This document shows positions 1 to 6,191 of a DNA stretch of 7,492 nt, piece by piece. A program made the translations under genes and the position numbers. Every line of letters starts with the position of its first letter. Within the stretch, counting starts at the first letter, position 1. The notes under the pieces were generated by a model. The model made no database searches and had not been told where the DNA came from. It was given only the letters and a program-made list of their open reading frames with translations. This stretch comes from Methylomonas sp. (GTDB lineage: Bacteria > Pseudomonadota > Gammaproteobacteria > Methylococcales > Methylomonadaceae): positions 1 through 7,492 of the forward strand of contig JALSIU010000356.1 of NCBI GenBank assembly GCA_026989715.1, written 5' to 3'.

Positions 1-123
1 TATGCCAATGAAGGGGTGGCACAGATGCTGTTTTTTAGTGGTGATGAGGTTTGTGCAACCTCTTATAAAGATAGAGGCGGAAAATACCAAGGGCAAGAAG
101 GCGTTACTTTGCCAAAGGCATAA
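1..123 (+). CDS. dcd: dCTP deaminase, C-terminal 40 residues (partial at 5' end)
   Basis: Frame 1 is open from the window edge to a TAA at 121-123 and encodes 40 residues beginning YANEGVAQMLFF and ending in GVTLPKA. I recognise this as the tail of the roughly 188-residue bacterial dCTP deaminase, whose C-terminal segment carries the pattern AQ(M/L)LFF, then SYKDRGGKYQGQ, then TLPK. The enzyme is cytosolic and deaminates dCTP to dUTP, feeding dTMP synthesis. In the family the C-terminal arm closes over the nucleotide in the trimer. The catalytic glutamate lies upstream, outside the window, so activity cannot be judged. The last codons form the left arm of a strong hairpin (109-143), so the gene probably ends its transcript directly at the stop codon. 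The identification rests on the distinctive tail only, but this is well conserved. Confidence 0.88.
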   Translation, partial: YANEGVAQMLFFSGDEVCATSYKDRGGKYQGQEGVTLPKA

Positions 124-143
124 AGGTTTTACGCCTTTGGCAA
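109..143 (+). terminator. Hairpin overlapping the dcd stop codon, probable terminator
   Basis: Positions 109-119 (TTGCCAAAGGC) pair perfectly with 133-143 (GCCTTTGGCAA). After one A-C mismatch, TAAA at 121-124 pairs with TTTA at 128-131, leaving a GGT loop. The 11-bp stem is followed by a T-rich but interrupted tract ending in TTTTT at 155-159. The left arm contains the last four sense codons of dcd, so translating ribosomes would cover it. This fits an intrinsic terminator for dcd, although the T tract is not ideal. Confidence 0.6.
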
Positions 144-173
144 TTTAGTTTGGTCTTTTTGCTCCATTTAGTT

Positions 174-216
174 AAGACAAGCCGCGTTATTGAGGCGCGG
201 CTTTGAGCTGTCTTTT
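174..216 (+). terminator. Second GC-rich hairpin downstream of dcd
   Basis: AAGCCGCG at 179-186 pairs with CGCGGCTT at 196-203. An outer AAGACA (174-179) can pair with TGTCTT (209-214), sharing A179, and is followed by TTTTAAGTTTTATT. In the plus direction this is a plausible back-up terminator for dcd. In the minus direction, beyond ycgL, there is no T run after the stem, so a bidirectional role is less likely though not excluded. Confidence 0.5.
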
Positions 217-224
217 AAGTTTTA

Positions 225-482
225 TTATTGCAATTTTTGTGGTGCTTGATGTAGTGTGGGGGGCATTTGAATAAAAAAACCATGTTCTTCAATGCCGTTA
301 AGAATATCAGTCGCTTTTTCACGGGCAAGTTTACGTTCAGGGGTGATTTCTAGCGTCATAACATAGGCAAGTTGACCAATGCTTTGCAGTATTGCTTCCG
401 GAATGTCAGAAAAGTCATCTTGTTTGCTAAGGTACACATATAGTTCTTCTTTTTTGTTACTTTTGTAAATAAAACATTGCAC
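225..482 (-). CDS. ycgL: YcgL family protein
   Basis: This 85-residue protein has the YcgL-domain (formerly DUF709) pattern. It opens MQCFIYKSNKKEELYVYL (E. coli: MFCVIYRSSKRDQTYLYV), followed by KxDDFSxIPE, a middle LEITPERKLA segment, and the late HGFFIQMPP motif matching E. coli GYYLQLPP. It is small, cytosolic, without signal peptide or membrane helix, and the family has no established biochemical role. The start is GTG at 480-482. An ATG 4 nt further in (475-477) lies in another frame and closes after a few codons, while the GTG frame gives the full conserved N-terminus and has AAAGGG 8 nt upstream. It is slightly shorter than E. coli YcgL at the C-terminus. It is transcribed alone, divergent from the CPBP protease gene. 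Confidence 0.9.
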   Translation of the reverse strand: MQCFIYKSNKKEELYVYLSKQDDFSDIPEAILQSIGQLAYVMTLEITPERKLAREKATDILNGIEEHGFFIQMPPTLHQAPQKLQ

Positions 483-490
483 GAGTAATA

Positions 491-496
491 CCCTTT
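491..496 (-). promoter_or_regulatory. Ribosome binding site that fixes the ycgL GTG start
   Basis: On the minus strand the sequence reads AAAGGG, then 8 nt, then GTG (480-482). The purine-rich site at this spacing supports GTG as the true start. Confidence 0.55.
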
Positions 497-515
497 AAAA
501 AAATAAAAACATATC

Positions 516-524
516 ATTATCGCA
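516..524 (-). promoter_or_regulatory. Candidate extended -10 promoter for ycgL
   Basis: The minus strand reads TGCGATAAT, that is TG-N-GATAAT, an extended -10 with five of six consensus bases. Transcription would begin roughly 25-30 nt before the GTG start. The -35 position (TTCATT, 539-544 on the opposite strand) is poor and would lie inside the start of the divergent protease gene. In so AT-rich a gap, chance matches are likely. I see no good promoter for the divergent gene. Confidence 0.3.
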
Positions 525-535
525 TTATTAACATT

Positions 536-1135
536 ATGAATGAACCCTCAATCGAACCTGATAAATTTTTTAAAACAGCTTGCTCTTTTGAGGGCGCATT
601 AATTTTGGTCGCTGTTTTTTTGGGCTGGTTAGCTAGTATTGACCCTTTTGAGTTTATTGTTTTTAACGAACAGGCTGTGATAAATGGAATCATGGGAACC
701 TTGCCTTTATGTTTAATCTTTTTTGCGTTAAATCAAATTCAATCTGATGCTTTGCAAGCGATTAGAGATGTTTTACACGAAACATTAGGGCCGAGTTTAT
801 CGACACATCATTGGACTGATTTATTTGTTTTGGCAATGATTGCAGGGGTTTCTGAAGAAATTTTATTTAGAGGTGTCATTCAGCCTTGGATGGAAAACTC
901 TTGGGGGTTAATGGTAGGGTTGATTGTGAGTAGCCTGCTTTTTGGTTTAATTCATGCCGTCACATTTTTATATTTTATTATGGCAACGGCTGTCAGTGTT
1001 TATTTGGGATTGTACCTAGATTACGGTAGTACGCGCAATTTACTCACCCCCATTATCATTCATGGCTTATATGATTTTTTTGCATTTATGGTCATATTGC
1101 ATTCCTATCGCTTAGAACAACAAAAGGCAAAATAA
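536..1135 (+). CDS. CPBP (CAAX/Abi) family intramembrane metalloprotease
   Basis: This 199-residue, highly hydrophobic protein has about six membrane helices (roughly 18-36, 47-66, 95-115, 123-140, 142-161 and 170-189). All three catalytic motifs of the Rce1-like CPBP family are present in order: EE..LFR at E107-E108...R112, FGLIH with F136 and H140, and HGLYD with H176 and D180. These residues are the metal/catalytic set, so the enzyme should be active in the inner membrane. Bacterial members are linked to bacteriocin immunity, signal cleavage or secretion in different species; which applies here cannot be told. The ATG at 536 has no clear Shine-Dalgarno sequence, but starting later would eat into helix 1. 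The gene is followed after 2 nt by a four-helix membrane protein, probably co-transcribed, which may be its partner or substrate (inference). Confidence 0.87.
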   Translation: MNEPSIEPDKFFKTACSFEGALILVAVFLGWLASIDPFEFIVFNEQAVINGIMGTLPLCLIFFALNQIQSDALQAIRDVLHETLGPSLSTHHWTDLFVLAMIAGVSEEILFRGVIQPWMENSWGLMVGLIVSSLLFGLIHAVTFLYFIMATAVSVYLGLYLDYGSTRNLLTPIIIHGLYDFFAFMVILHSYRLEQQKAK

Positions 1136-1137
1136 TC

Positions 1138-1602
1138 ATGGTGACTACAGAGCAACAGTTACAAGCAGATCTTTTATTAGCGGGGATTATCAGGGCAATA
1201 GGGTTAATGAGCCTGTTAGCGATGGTGGCCGTGTGTCATATTTATGCACAACAGATACAGCTGGGTATTGATGAATCAACGCGAATATGGATTAGATCAA
1301 TATTGTATGGAGTTGCCATTGTTACCTTTCCGGTAATGAAATTTATTCGGCATGTTTTATTGCGTCTCAATCAAACTATGAAGGGGGATTTAGCCCCTAA
1401 AGTTCGTTATCTATTAACGATTATTGTCTCTATGTCGGTTGCGGAAAGTATTGGCTTGTATGGCTTTATTATGTATATATTAGGCGATAGTTTTAATACC
1501 TTGTATATCTTTGTTGCGCTGTCGGCCTTAGCCATGTTTTTGTATAGGCCGCAAATTGAAGAGTATAAAATGGTGGTTGCCAGCCAATATATGCGTGGCT
1601 AG
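1138..1602 (+). CDS. Uncharacterised four-helix membrane protein, paired with the CPBP protease
   Basis: I do not recognise this 154-residue protein. It has no cleavable signal but about four membrane helices, roughly at 16-36, 51-73, 92-114 and 119-136. A basic stretch lies between helices 2 and 3 (KFIRHVLLRLNQTMK) and the tail is short and charged (RPQIEEYK). Helix 3 contains a buried acidic residue in the string AESIGLYGF (E103, G106, Y108, G109), which resembles the ion-carrying helix of ATP synthase/V-ATPase proteolipids (E-x-x-G-L-Y-G). The glycine-rich helix of true proteolipids is not visible, so that likeness may be coincidental. The ATG lies 2 nt after the stop of the protease gene, with AAAGG inside that gene about 11 nt upstream, so translation is likely coupled. 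The adjacent GTG (codon 2) is an alternative start. Confidence 0.78.
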   Translation: MVTTEQQLQADLLLAGIIRAIGLMSLLAMVAVCHIYAQQIQLGIDESTRIWIRSILYGVAIVTFPVMKFIRHVLLRLNQTMKGDLAPKVRYLLTIIVSMSVAESIGLYGFIMYILGDSFNTLYIFVALSALAMFLYRPQIEEYKMVVASQYMRG

Positions 1603-1627
1603 TCATGGTGCTATTGCTCGTTAGGTA

Positions 1628-1659
1628 GGGTTGGTGAATCAGCGAGTCTTCACCAACCT
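1628..1659. terminator. Hairpin between convergent genes, possible shared terminator
   Basis: GGTTGGTGAA at 1629-1638 pairs perfectly with TTCACCAACC at 1649-1658, plus a G-U closing pair (1628/1659), around a 10-nt loop. It sits between the convergent four-helix protein gene and parE. Neither flank has a proper T run: the plus side continues TAAAAGGCTGAG, and on the minus side TTTTA precedes the stem. It may act as a transcript-end barrier for both genes, possibly with Rho, rather than as a classical intrinsic terminator. Confidence 0.45.
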
Positions 1660-1680
1660 AAAAGGCTGAGAATTTCCAGA

Positions 1681-3570
1681 TTAAATATCAGCTAAATTAC
1701 CACTGCTTTCCAACCAATGTTTTCTATCTTGCGCCCGTTTTTTTGCTAATAATAGATCCATTTTTTCATTGGTTTCATCATCTTCTTCTATGGTTAGTTG
1801 GACTAAACGGCGCGTATCAGGGTTCATGGTGGTCACGCGTAGTTGACTTGGATTCATTTCACCTAAGCCTTTAAAGCGTTGCACATTAATTTTACCTTTT
1901 AGTTTTTCGGCTTTAATGCGATCTAAAACACCTTGTCTTTCTGATTCATCTAGGGCATAAAATACTTGTTTACCTACATCGATGCGATATAAAGGCGGCA
2001 TGGCAACAAAAACATGTCCTGCTTTGACAAGACTATAAAAATGTTTAAAAAATAATGCACAGATTAAGGTCGCAATATGCAAACCATCCGAATCAGCATC
2101 TGCGAGTATGCAAATTTTGCCGTAACGTAAGCCTTGCAAGTCATTTGAGTCAGGTTCTATGCCTAATGCTACCGCAATATCATGTACTTCTTGTGAGGCC
2201 ATAACTTGTGCTGAATCGACTTCCCAGGTATTTAAAATCTTACCGCGCAACGGCATGATTGCCTGAAACTCACGTTCACGCGCTTGTTTGGCAGAGCCAC
2301 CGGCGGAATCCCCTTCCACTAAAAATAACTCACTGCGCGTAATATCTTGCGAAGCGCAATCTGCCAATTTTCCAGGTAATTGAGGGCCTGCCGAAATTTT
2401 TTTACGAATGGCTTTTTTGCTGGATTTTAAGCGTTTTTGCGCACTTAAAATAATGACTTCGGCAATTTTTTCACCATCCGCCGGATGTTGGTTAAGCCAT
2501 AAGCTAAACGAGTCTTTGGCAATGCCTGCAACAAAAGTAACGCACTCGCGTGAACTTAAGCGTTCTTTGGTTTGTCCTGAAAACTGTGGATCCTCCAGTT
2601 TAACGGATAAAACGTAATGGCATAACTCCCAAACATCCTCTGGGGTAATTTTTACACCTCGGGGCAATAAGTTACGAATATCGCAAAATTCGCGCATTGC
2701 CTCGGTCAGTCCGGCACGAAGGCCGTTAACATGAGTGCCGCCTTGCGCAGTAGGCACTAGATTGACATAGCTTTCGGTAATATTTTCAGGCAAAGCCTCG
2801 GCTGTCCAGACAATGCCCCATTCAACGGCTTCATGTTCGGCAGACATTTTGCCCATAAAAGGCTCATTAGGGTAAAACTCAATACTACCTATTCTATCTA
2901 ATAGGTATTCTTCCAAGCCATTTTGATAATGCCATTCCCATGATTCATTTGACTGTTCAACAGCTAGCCGGATTTTTAAGCCAGGGCAAAGTACCGCTTT
3001 TGCTCGTAAAACATGTTTTAGTTTAATAACTGAAATTTTATTGGAATCAAAATATTTTGCATCAGGCAAAAAATGTACCATAGAGCCGGTGTTGAGTTTG
3101 CCGACAGTACCTGTTTCCGTGAGTTCGGTTTGTTTATCGCCATTGGCAAATTGCATTTGGTAAATTTTGCCATTGCGTTTGATTTCTATCTCTAACCGGT
3201 TCGATAAAGCATTGACGACAGACACACCAACACCATGCAGACCACCGGAAAATTGGTAATTTTTATTGGAAAATTTTCCGCCGGCATGTAGTTGTGTCAA
3301 AATGACTTCGACACCTGGCATATTTTGTTCCGGGTGCATATCAACCGGCATGCCGCGGCCATCATCTTGCACTTTAACACTGCCGTCTTTGTAGAGTGTG
3401 ACTTCAATACTCGATGCATATCCTGCCATGGCTTCATCAACACTGTTATCGACGACTTCCTGCACCAAATGATTAGGACGGGTGGTGTCGGTATACATGC
3501 CGGGGCGTTTGCGAACAGGGTCTAAACCACTCAAAACTTCAATTGCTGCAGCGTTATAGGTATTGCTCAT
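1681..3570 (-). CDS. parE: DNA topoisomerase IV subunit B
   Basis: This 629-residue protein (E. coli ParE has 630) is the ATPase subunit of topoisomerase IV, which with ParC decatenates daughter chromosomes. The GHKL ATPase domain has the general base E38 and N42 (QEVVDNSVDEA), D69-G71 (DDGRGMP) and the glycine-rich ATP lid SGGLHGVG at 108-115. The transducer contributes QTK at 333-335. The TOPRIM domain shows EGDSAGG at 419-425, PLRGK around 440-444 and the metal-binding DADSDG at 491-496, followed by the RFKGLGEMNP block near 569-578. It is ParE rather than GyrB: it lacks the roughly 170-residue GyrB insertion and matches ParE strings such as RPGMYTDTTRPNHL and GKILNTWEV. The ATG at 3568-3570 has only a weak purine stretch (AAGAAAAA) before it. 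No truncation or missing catalytic residue is seen. parC is not in the window. It diverges from xseB. Confidence 0.98.
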   Translation of the reverse strand: MSNTYNAAAIEVLSGLDPVRKRPGMYTDTTRPNHLVQEVVDNSVDEAMAGYASSIEVTLYKDGSVKVQDDGRGMPVDMHPEQNMPGVEVILTQLHAGGKFSNKNYQFSGGLHGVGVSVVNALSNRLEIEIKRNGKIYQMQFANGDKQTELTETGTVGKLNTGSMVHFLPDAKYFDSNKISVIKLKHVLRAKAVLCPGLKIRLAVEQSNESWEWHYQNGLEEYLLDRIGSIEFYPNEPFMGKMSAEHEAVEWGIVWTAEALPENITESYVNLVPTAQGGTHVNGLRAGLTEAMREFCDIRNLLPRGVKITPEDVWELCHYVLSVKLEDPQFSGQTKERLSSRECVTFVAGIAKDSFSLWLNQHPADGEKIAEVIILSAQKRLKSSKKAIRKKISAGPQLPGKLADCASQDITRSELFLVEGDSAGGSAKQAREREFQAIMPLRGKILNTWEVDSAQVMASQEVHDIAVALGIEPDSNDLQGLRYGKICILADADSDGLHIATLICALFFKHFYSLVKAGHVFVAMPPLYRIDVGKQVFYALDESERQGVLDRIKAEKLKGKINVQRFKGLGEMNPSQLRVTTMNPDTRRLVQLTIEEDDETNEKMDLLLAKKRAQDRKHWLESSGNLADI

Positions 3571-3651
3571 TTTTCTTGTTAATTACTTAGGTGTGTTTTC
3601 ATATATAATAGGCGGAATAATATATCGTATCATTAAATTATTTTTATCGAC
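3571..3651. promoter_or_regulatory. Divergent promoter gap between parE and xseB
   Basis: This 81-bp, very AT-rich gap must hold the promoters for parE (minus) and xseB-ispA (plus). The plus strand has a perfect -10 TATAAT at 3604-3609, about 42 nt before the xseB ATG. No good -35 lies at 17 nt; the nearest are TTAATT (3579-3584, spacer 19) and TTGTTA (3576-3581, spacer 22). On the minus strand the same bases give TATTAT (3605-3610), also near consensus, so the two promoters may overlap back to back. No clear operator palindrome is visible beyond this AT symmetry. Confidence 0.45.
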
Positions 3652-3885
3652 ATGGCTAGAAAGAAAAGCGCGACATTATTTGAAGATTCGCTTAAGGAAT
3701 TAGAAGTGATTGTGGAGCAATTAGAGCAAGGCGATATTTCTTTGGAAGAGTCATTAAAATCATTTGAGCAAGGCGTTAAATTAACACGCATTTGTCAAAA
3801 GTCCTTGCAAGAAGCTGAACAAAAAGTACAAATTTTATTAGAAAAAAACGGTCAACAAACTTTGGAGTCATTTACAGATGAGTAA
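3652..3885 (+). CDS. xseB: Exodeoxyribonuclease VII small subunit
   Basis: This 77-residue protein (E. coli 80) has the XseB layout: a basic start (MARKKSATLFEDSLKELE), then VEQLEQGDISLEESLKSFEQGVKL, then LQEAEQKVQILL. These form the two-helix hairpin by which several copies of the small subunit wrap around the large subunit XseA. Exonuclease VII degrades single-stranded DNA from both ends and works in repair in the cytosol; the small subunit has no catalytic residues of its own. No Shine-Dalgarno sequence stands out before the ATG, where the upstream bases are ATTTTTATCGAC. The 3' end overlaps ispA by 8 nt, the same gene order as in E. coli. xseA is not in the window. Confidence 0.95.
   Translation: MARKKSATLFEDSLKELEVIVEQLEQGDISLEESLKSFEQGVKLTRICQKSLQEAEQKVQILLEKNGQQTLESFTDE
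3864..3867 (+). promoter_or_regulatory. Ribosome binding site for ispA inside xseB
   Basis: GGAG lies 10 nt before the ATG at 3878, within the last codons of xseB. Together with the 8-nt overlap (ATGAGTAA) it supports this start and suggests that ispA translation is coupled to xseB. Confidence 0.5.
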
Positions 3886-4774
3886 CGCCCTAAAAGAATA
3901 TTTAGTCACTTGCCAAGCGCGTGTCGAAAAAGCGTTAGAATTACGCCTGCCCAGCAATACGGTTTTACCTCAAAGGCTGCATGATGCGATGCGATATAGC
4001 ACTTTAGATGGCGGTAAACGTATGCGTCCTATGTTGACTTATAGCGCAGGCAAGGCGCTAGGGGTTGCCCCTGAATTATTAGATGGCCCTGCTTGTGCAG
4101 TAGAAATGATTCACGTGTATTCGCTGATTCATGATGATTTGCCAGCAATGGATGATGATGATTTACGCCGTGGTAAAGCGACTTCACATGTTGCTTATGA
4201 TGAAGCCACTGCAATTTTGGCAGGGGATGCGTTGCAAGCGATGGCTTTTCAGACCTTGGCTAATGATGAGAGTATGCAGGCGAATGCAGATACGCGTATC
4301 AAAATGATTACTGCACTTGCCAAAGCCAGTGGCTCTCAGGGAATGGTCGGTGGGCAAGCCATTGATTTAGAGTCGGTAGGTAAAAAATTAAGTTTGCCCG
4401 AATTGGAAAATATGCATATTCATAAAACGGGGGCTTTAATTCGGGTCAGTGTGCAATTAGCCAGCTTGGCATTGCCTGATTTAGACCCTGCTATCGCCAC
4501 TAAGCTGGATCATTATGCAAAATGTATCGGCTTATCTTTCCAAGTGAAAGACGATATTTTAGATGAAGAAAGCGATACCGCAACGTTGGGCAAAACACAA
4601 GGCAAGGATCAAGATAATGATAAACCAACTTATCCAGCCTTGTTAGGTTTGGACGGGGCAAAACAAAAAGCACAAGATTTACATGAGCAAGCGGTTGCCA
4701 GTTTGGCTGATTTTGGTGCAGAAGCTGATTTATTAAGAGACTTATCTTTATATATTATTCAGCGCGATCACTAA
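3878..4774 (+). CDS. ispA: (2E,6E)-farnesyl diphosphate synthase
   Basis: This 298-residue protein (E. coli IspA 299) condenses isopentenyl diphosphate with dimethylallyl and geranyl diphosphate to give C15 farnesyl diphosphate, the precursor of undecaprenyl lipid carrier, quinone side chains and, in many bacteria, hopanoids or carotenoids. It shows GGKRMRP at 45-51, the first aspartate-rich motif DDLPAMD at 86-92 (the DDx4D bacterial form), GQAIDLE at 159-165 and the second motif DDILD at 225-229. The residues before the first motif are Y81-SLIH, as in E. coli IspA, which places an aromatic residue at the chain-length position and favours a C15 product over longer chains. It overlaps xseB by 8 nt. 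In E. coli dxs follows; here an ABC permease gene follows after 85 nt. Confidence 0.95.
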   Translation: MSNALKEYLVTCQARVEKALELRLPSNTVLPQRLHDAMRYSTLDGGKRMRPMLTYSAGKALGVAPELLDGPACAVEMIHVYSLIHDDLPAMDDDDLRRGKATSHVAYDEATAILAGDALQAMAFQTLANDESMQANADTRIKMITALAKASGSQGMVGGQAIDLESVGKKLSLPELENMHIHKTGALIRVSVQLASLALPDLDPAIATKLDHYAKCIGLSFQVKDDILDEESDTATLGKTQGKDQDNDKPTYPALLGLDGAKQKAQDLHEQAVASLADFGAEADLLRDLSLYIIQRDH

Positions 4775-4798
4775 TTCCTTTTGGTCGTGCTTTAGTGA
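4768..4798 (+). terminator. Weak hairpin at the ispA stop, possible terminator or attenuator
   Basis: TCACTAA at 4768-4774, which includes the ispA stop codon, pairs with TTAGTGA at 4792-4798 across a 17-nt loop. The flank is ATTTTC, then an A run. The stem is only 7 bp and mostly A-T, so termination would be partial at best. The rest of the 85-nt gap (4775-4859) is AT-rich with no convincing promoter or Shine-Dalgarno sequence, so read-through from ispA into the ABC genes is possible. Confidence 0.25.
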
Positions 4799-4859
4799 AT
4801 TTTCTGCTAAAAAATATCCTAACTGATTCGATATTGACTTCGTTTTTCAAAATATAACA

Positions 4860-6191
4860 ATGATCGTTTTATGGACTGATGCGCTGATTTTTCTTCTGAT
4901 TGCTGTTGCTGTTATTTTATTTTTAAGTTTGCATAAAAAAGAACATTTTACTCGGCCTTGGAAAAAAGTAACTCAAAGCCGAGTCGGGATGGCTTCTTTG
5001 GTTTTTTTAACTTTTTTTATGTTGATTGGCTTATTGGACTCCATTCATTTCAAACCCGCTCAAGCTGAAGGCAATACAATCATTAGTGTGCTGGATTATT
5101 GGGCCACGCCCATACGACAGCAACAAGAAAAAAGTTATTCCGCCCCTTTTTCTGCTTATCTTTATAGCAAAGAGTTAATTCGCGTAAAAGATCAGGAGAG
5201 TTACTGGGGGTATCGCCGCCTAGAATATGGCGCAAGGCATTTGCATGACGTTGCGACTGAAAAATGGGGGGATATTTTTCGTAAAGCGATACTGGGTTTT
5301 GCGAAAGGTGCGGGGGTAATTATTGCTATCTATTGTTGCTATCATGGATTGCGGCGGCAAGCTTTTTTTCAAAGCAAACCTGTCAATTTAGTTTTTATGA
5401 CGCTACTACTGCTAAGCGGCATGAGTTATATGTTAGTTGACTTGTCGGTTTATTATCATGTATTGGGCACTGATAAGGTGGGGGAAGATGTTTTTTATCA
5501 GTCAATAAAAAGTATTCGTACCGGCTTAGTTATTGGGACGTTAACCACTTTGATTATGTTGCCTTTAGCCATTGTATTTGGCATTTTGGCCGGCTTTTTT
5601 CGGGGGTGGGTCGATGATGTCATTCAGTATATTTATACAACTTTAAATTCTATTCCAGGGGTATTGTTAATTGCCGCTTCCATCTTAATGGTGCAGGTTT
5701 ATATGGCAAACCATCAGGCACAATTTACCAGCTTGGTCGTTCGCGCTGATATGCGCTTATTATTTTTATGCCTCATCTTGGGTGTTACTAGCTGGACAGG
5801 CTTATGTCGCATGTTGCGAGCTGAAACGTTAAAATTGCGTGAAATGGAATATGTGCAGGCGGCCAGTGCCTTAGGCGTACCGCGCTATCGAATTTTAATA
5901 CGGCATATATTGCCTAATGTCATGCATATTATCTTAATTTCCGTAGTGCTGGACTTTAGTTCATTAGTATTAGCGGAAGCCGTACTGTCTTATGTCAATA
6001 TTGGTGTTGATCCAACAACCTATAGTTGGGGGAATATGATTAATGGGGCGCGTTTGGAAATGGCGCGAGAACCTATTGTTTGGTGGTCGCTGGCGGCCTC
6101 TTTTATCTTTATGTTTAGTTTGGTATTAGCGGCGAACCTATTTGCCGATACGGTACGTGATGCATTTGACCCTAGAAGGGTAAGTGTATGA
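4860..6191 (+). CDS. ABC transporter permease, DppC/YejE type, with long N-terminal region
   Basis: This 443-residue inner-membrane protein has a C-terminal part (from about 200) that is a peptide-importer permease: VLGTDKVGEDVFYQSIKS at 201-218 corresponds to the HxLGTDxxGRDV entry motif. The EAA loop that contacts the ATPase is EYVQAASALGVPRYRILIRH around 330-349, followed by LPN. The tail VRDAFDPRR resembles YejE. About five helices form this core. The N-terminal 200 residues are unusual: a helix at 7-24, a second at 43-60, an extracytoplasmic stretch 61-140 rich in polar and aromatic residues, then two more helices near 145-162 and 176-197. E. coli YejE is 341 residues. No Shine-Dalgarno sequence is seen before the ATG. 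The stop overlaps the ATPase start (ATGA), so the two are coupled. The usual DppB/YejB partner and binding-protein genes are absent upstream. Confidence 0.88.
   Translation: MIVLWTDALIFLLIAVAVILFLSLHKKEHFTRPWKKVTQSRVGMASLVFLTFFMLIGLLDSIHFKPAQAEGNTIISVLDYWATPIRQQQEKSYSAPFSAYLYSKELIRVKDQESYWGYRRLEYGARHLHDVATEKWGDIFRKAILGFAKGAGVIIAIYCCYHGLRRQAFFQSKPVNLVFMTLLLLSGMSYMLVDLSVYYHVLGTDKVGEDVFYQSIKSIRTGLVIGTLTTLIMLPLAIVFGILAGFFRGWVDDVIQYIYTTLNSIPGVLLIAASILMVQVYMANHQAQFTSLVVRADMRLLFLCLILGVTSWTGLCRMLRAETLKLREMEYVQAASALGVPRYRILIRHILPNVMHIILISVVLDFSSLVLAEAVLSYVNIGVDPTTYSWGNMINGARLEMAREPIVWWSLAASFIFMFSLVLAANLFADTVRDAFDPRRVSV

Noticed and set aside
475..477. ATG as an alternative start for ycgL
   Set aside because: It is in a different frame from the conserved YcgL sequence and runs into a stop after a few codons; the GTG at 480-482 gives the family N-terminus.
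2408..2617. 69-residue open frame on the plus strand inside parE
   Set aside because: It is a shadow of the conserved, full-length parE on the other strand; its protein has no recognisable motif.
3292..3525. 77-residue open frame on the plus strand inside parE
   Set aside because: It is antisense to the conserved GHKL ATPase domain of parE, with no family resemblance; shadow frame.
1681..3570. GyrB instead of ParE
   Set aside because: The length of 629 residues, lack of the GyrB-specific insertion, and ParE-type strings around the ATPase and TOPRIM domains fit ParE.
4029..4214. 61-residue open frame on the minus strand inside ispA
   Set aside because: It lies opposite the conserved aspartate-rich motif of ispA and is His/Gln-rich, as expected from the complement of ATG/GAT-rich codons.
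4834..4858. TTGACT and TATAAC upstream of the ABC permease as a promoter
   Set aside because: The spacer is only 13 nt, and the -10-like hexamer ends one base before the start codon, leaving no leader; not a credible sigma-70 promoter for this start.
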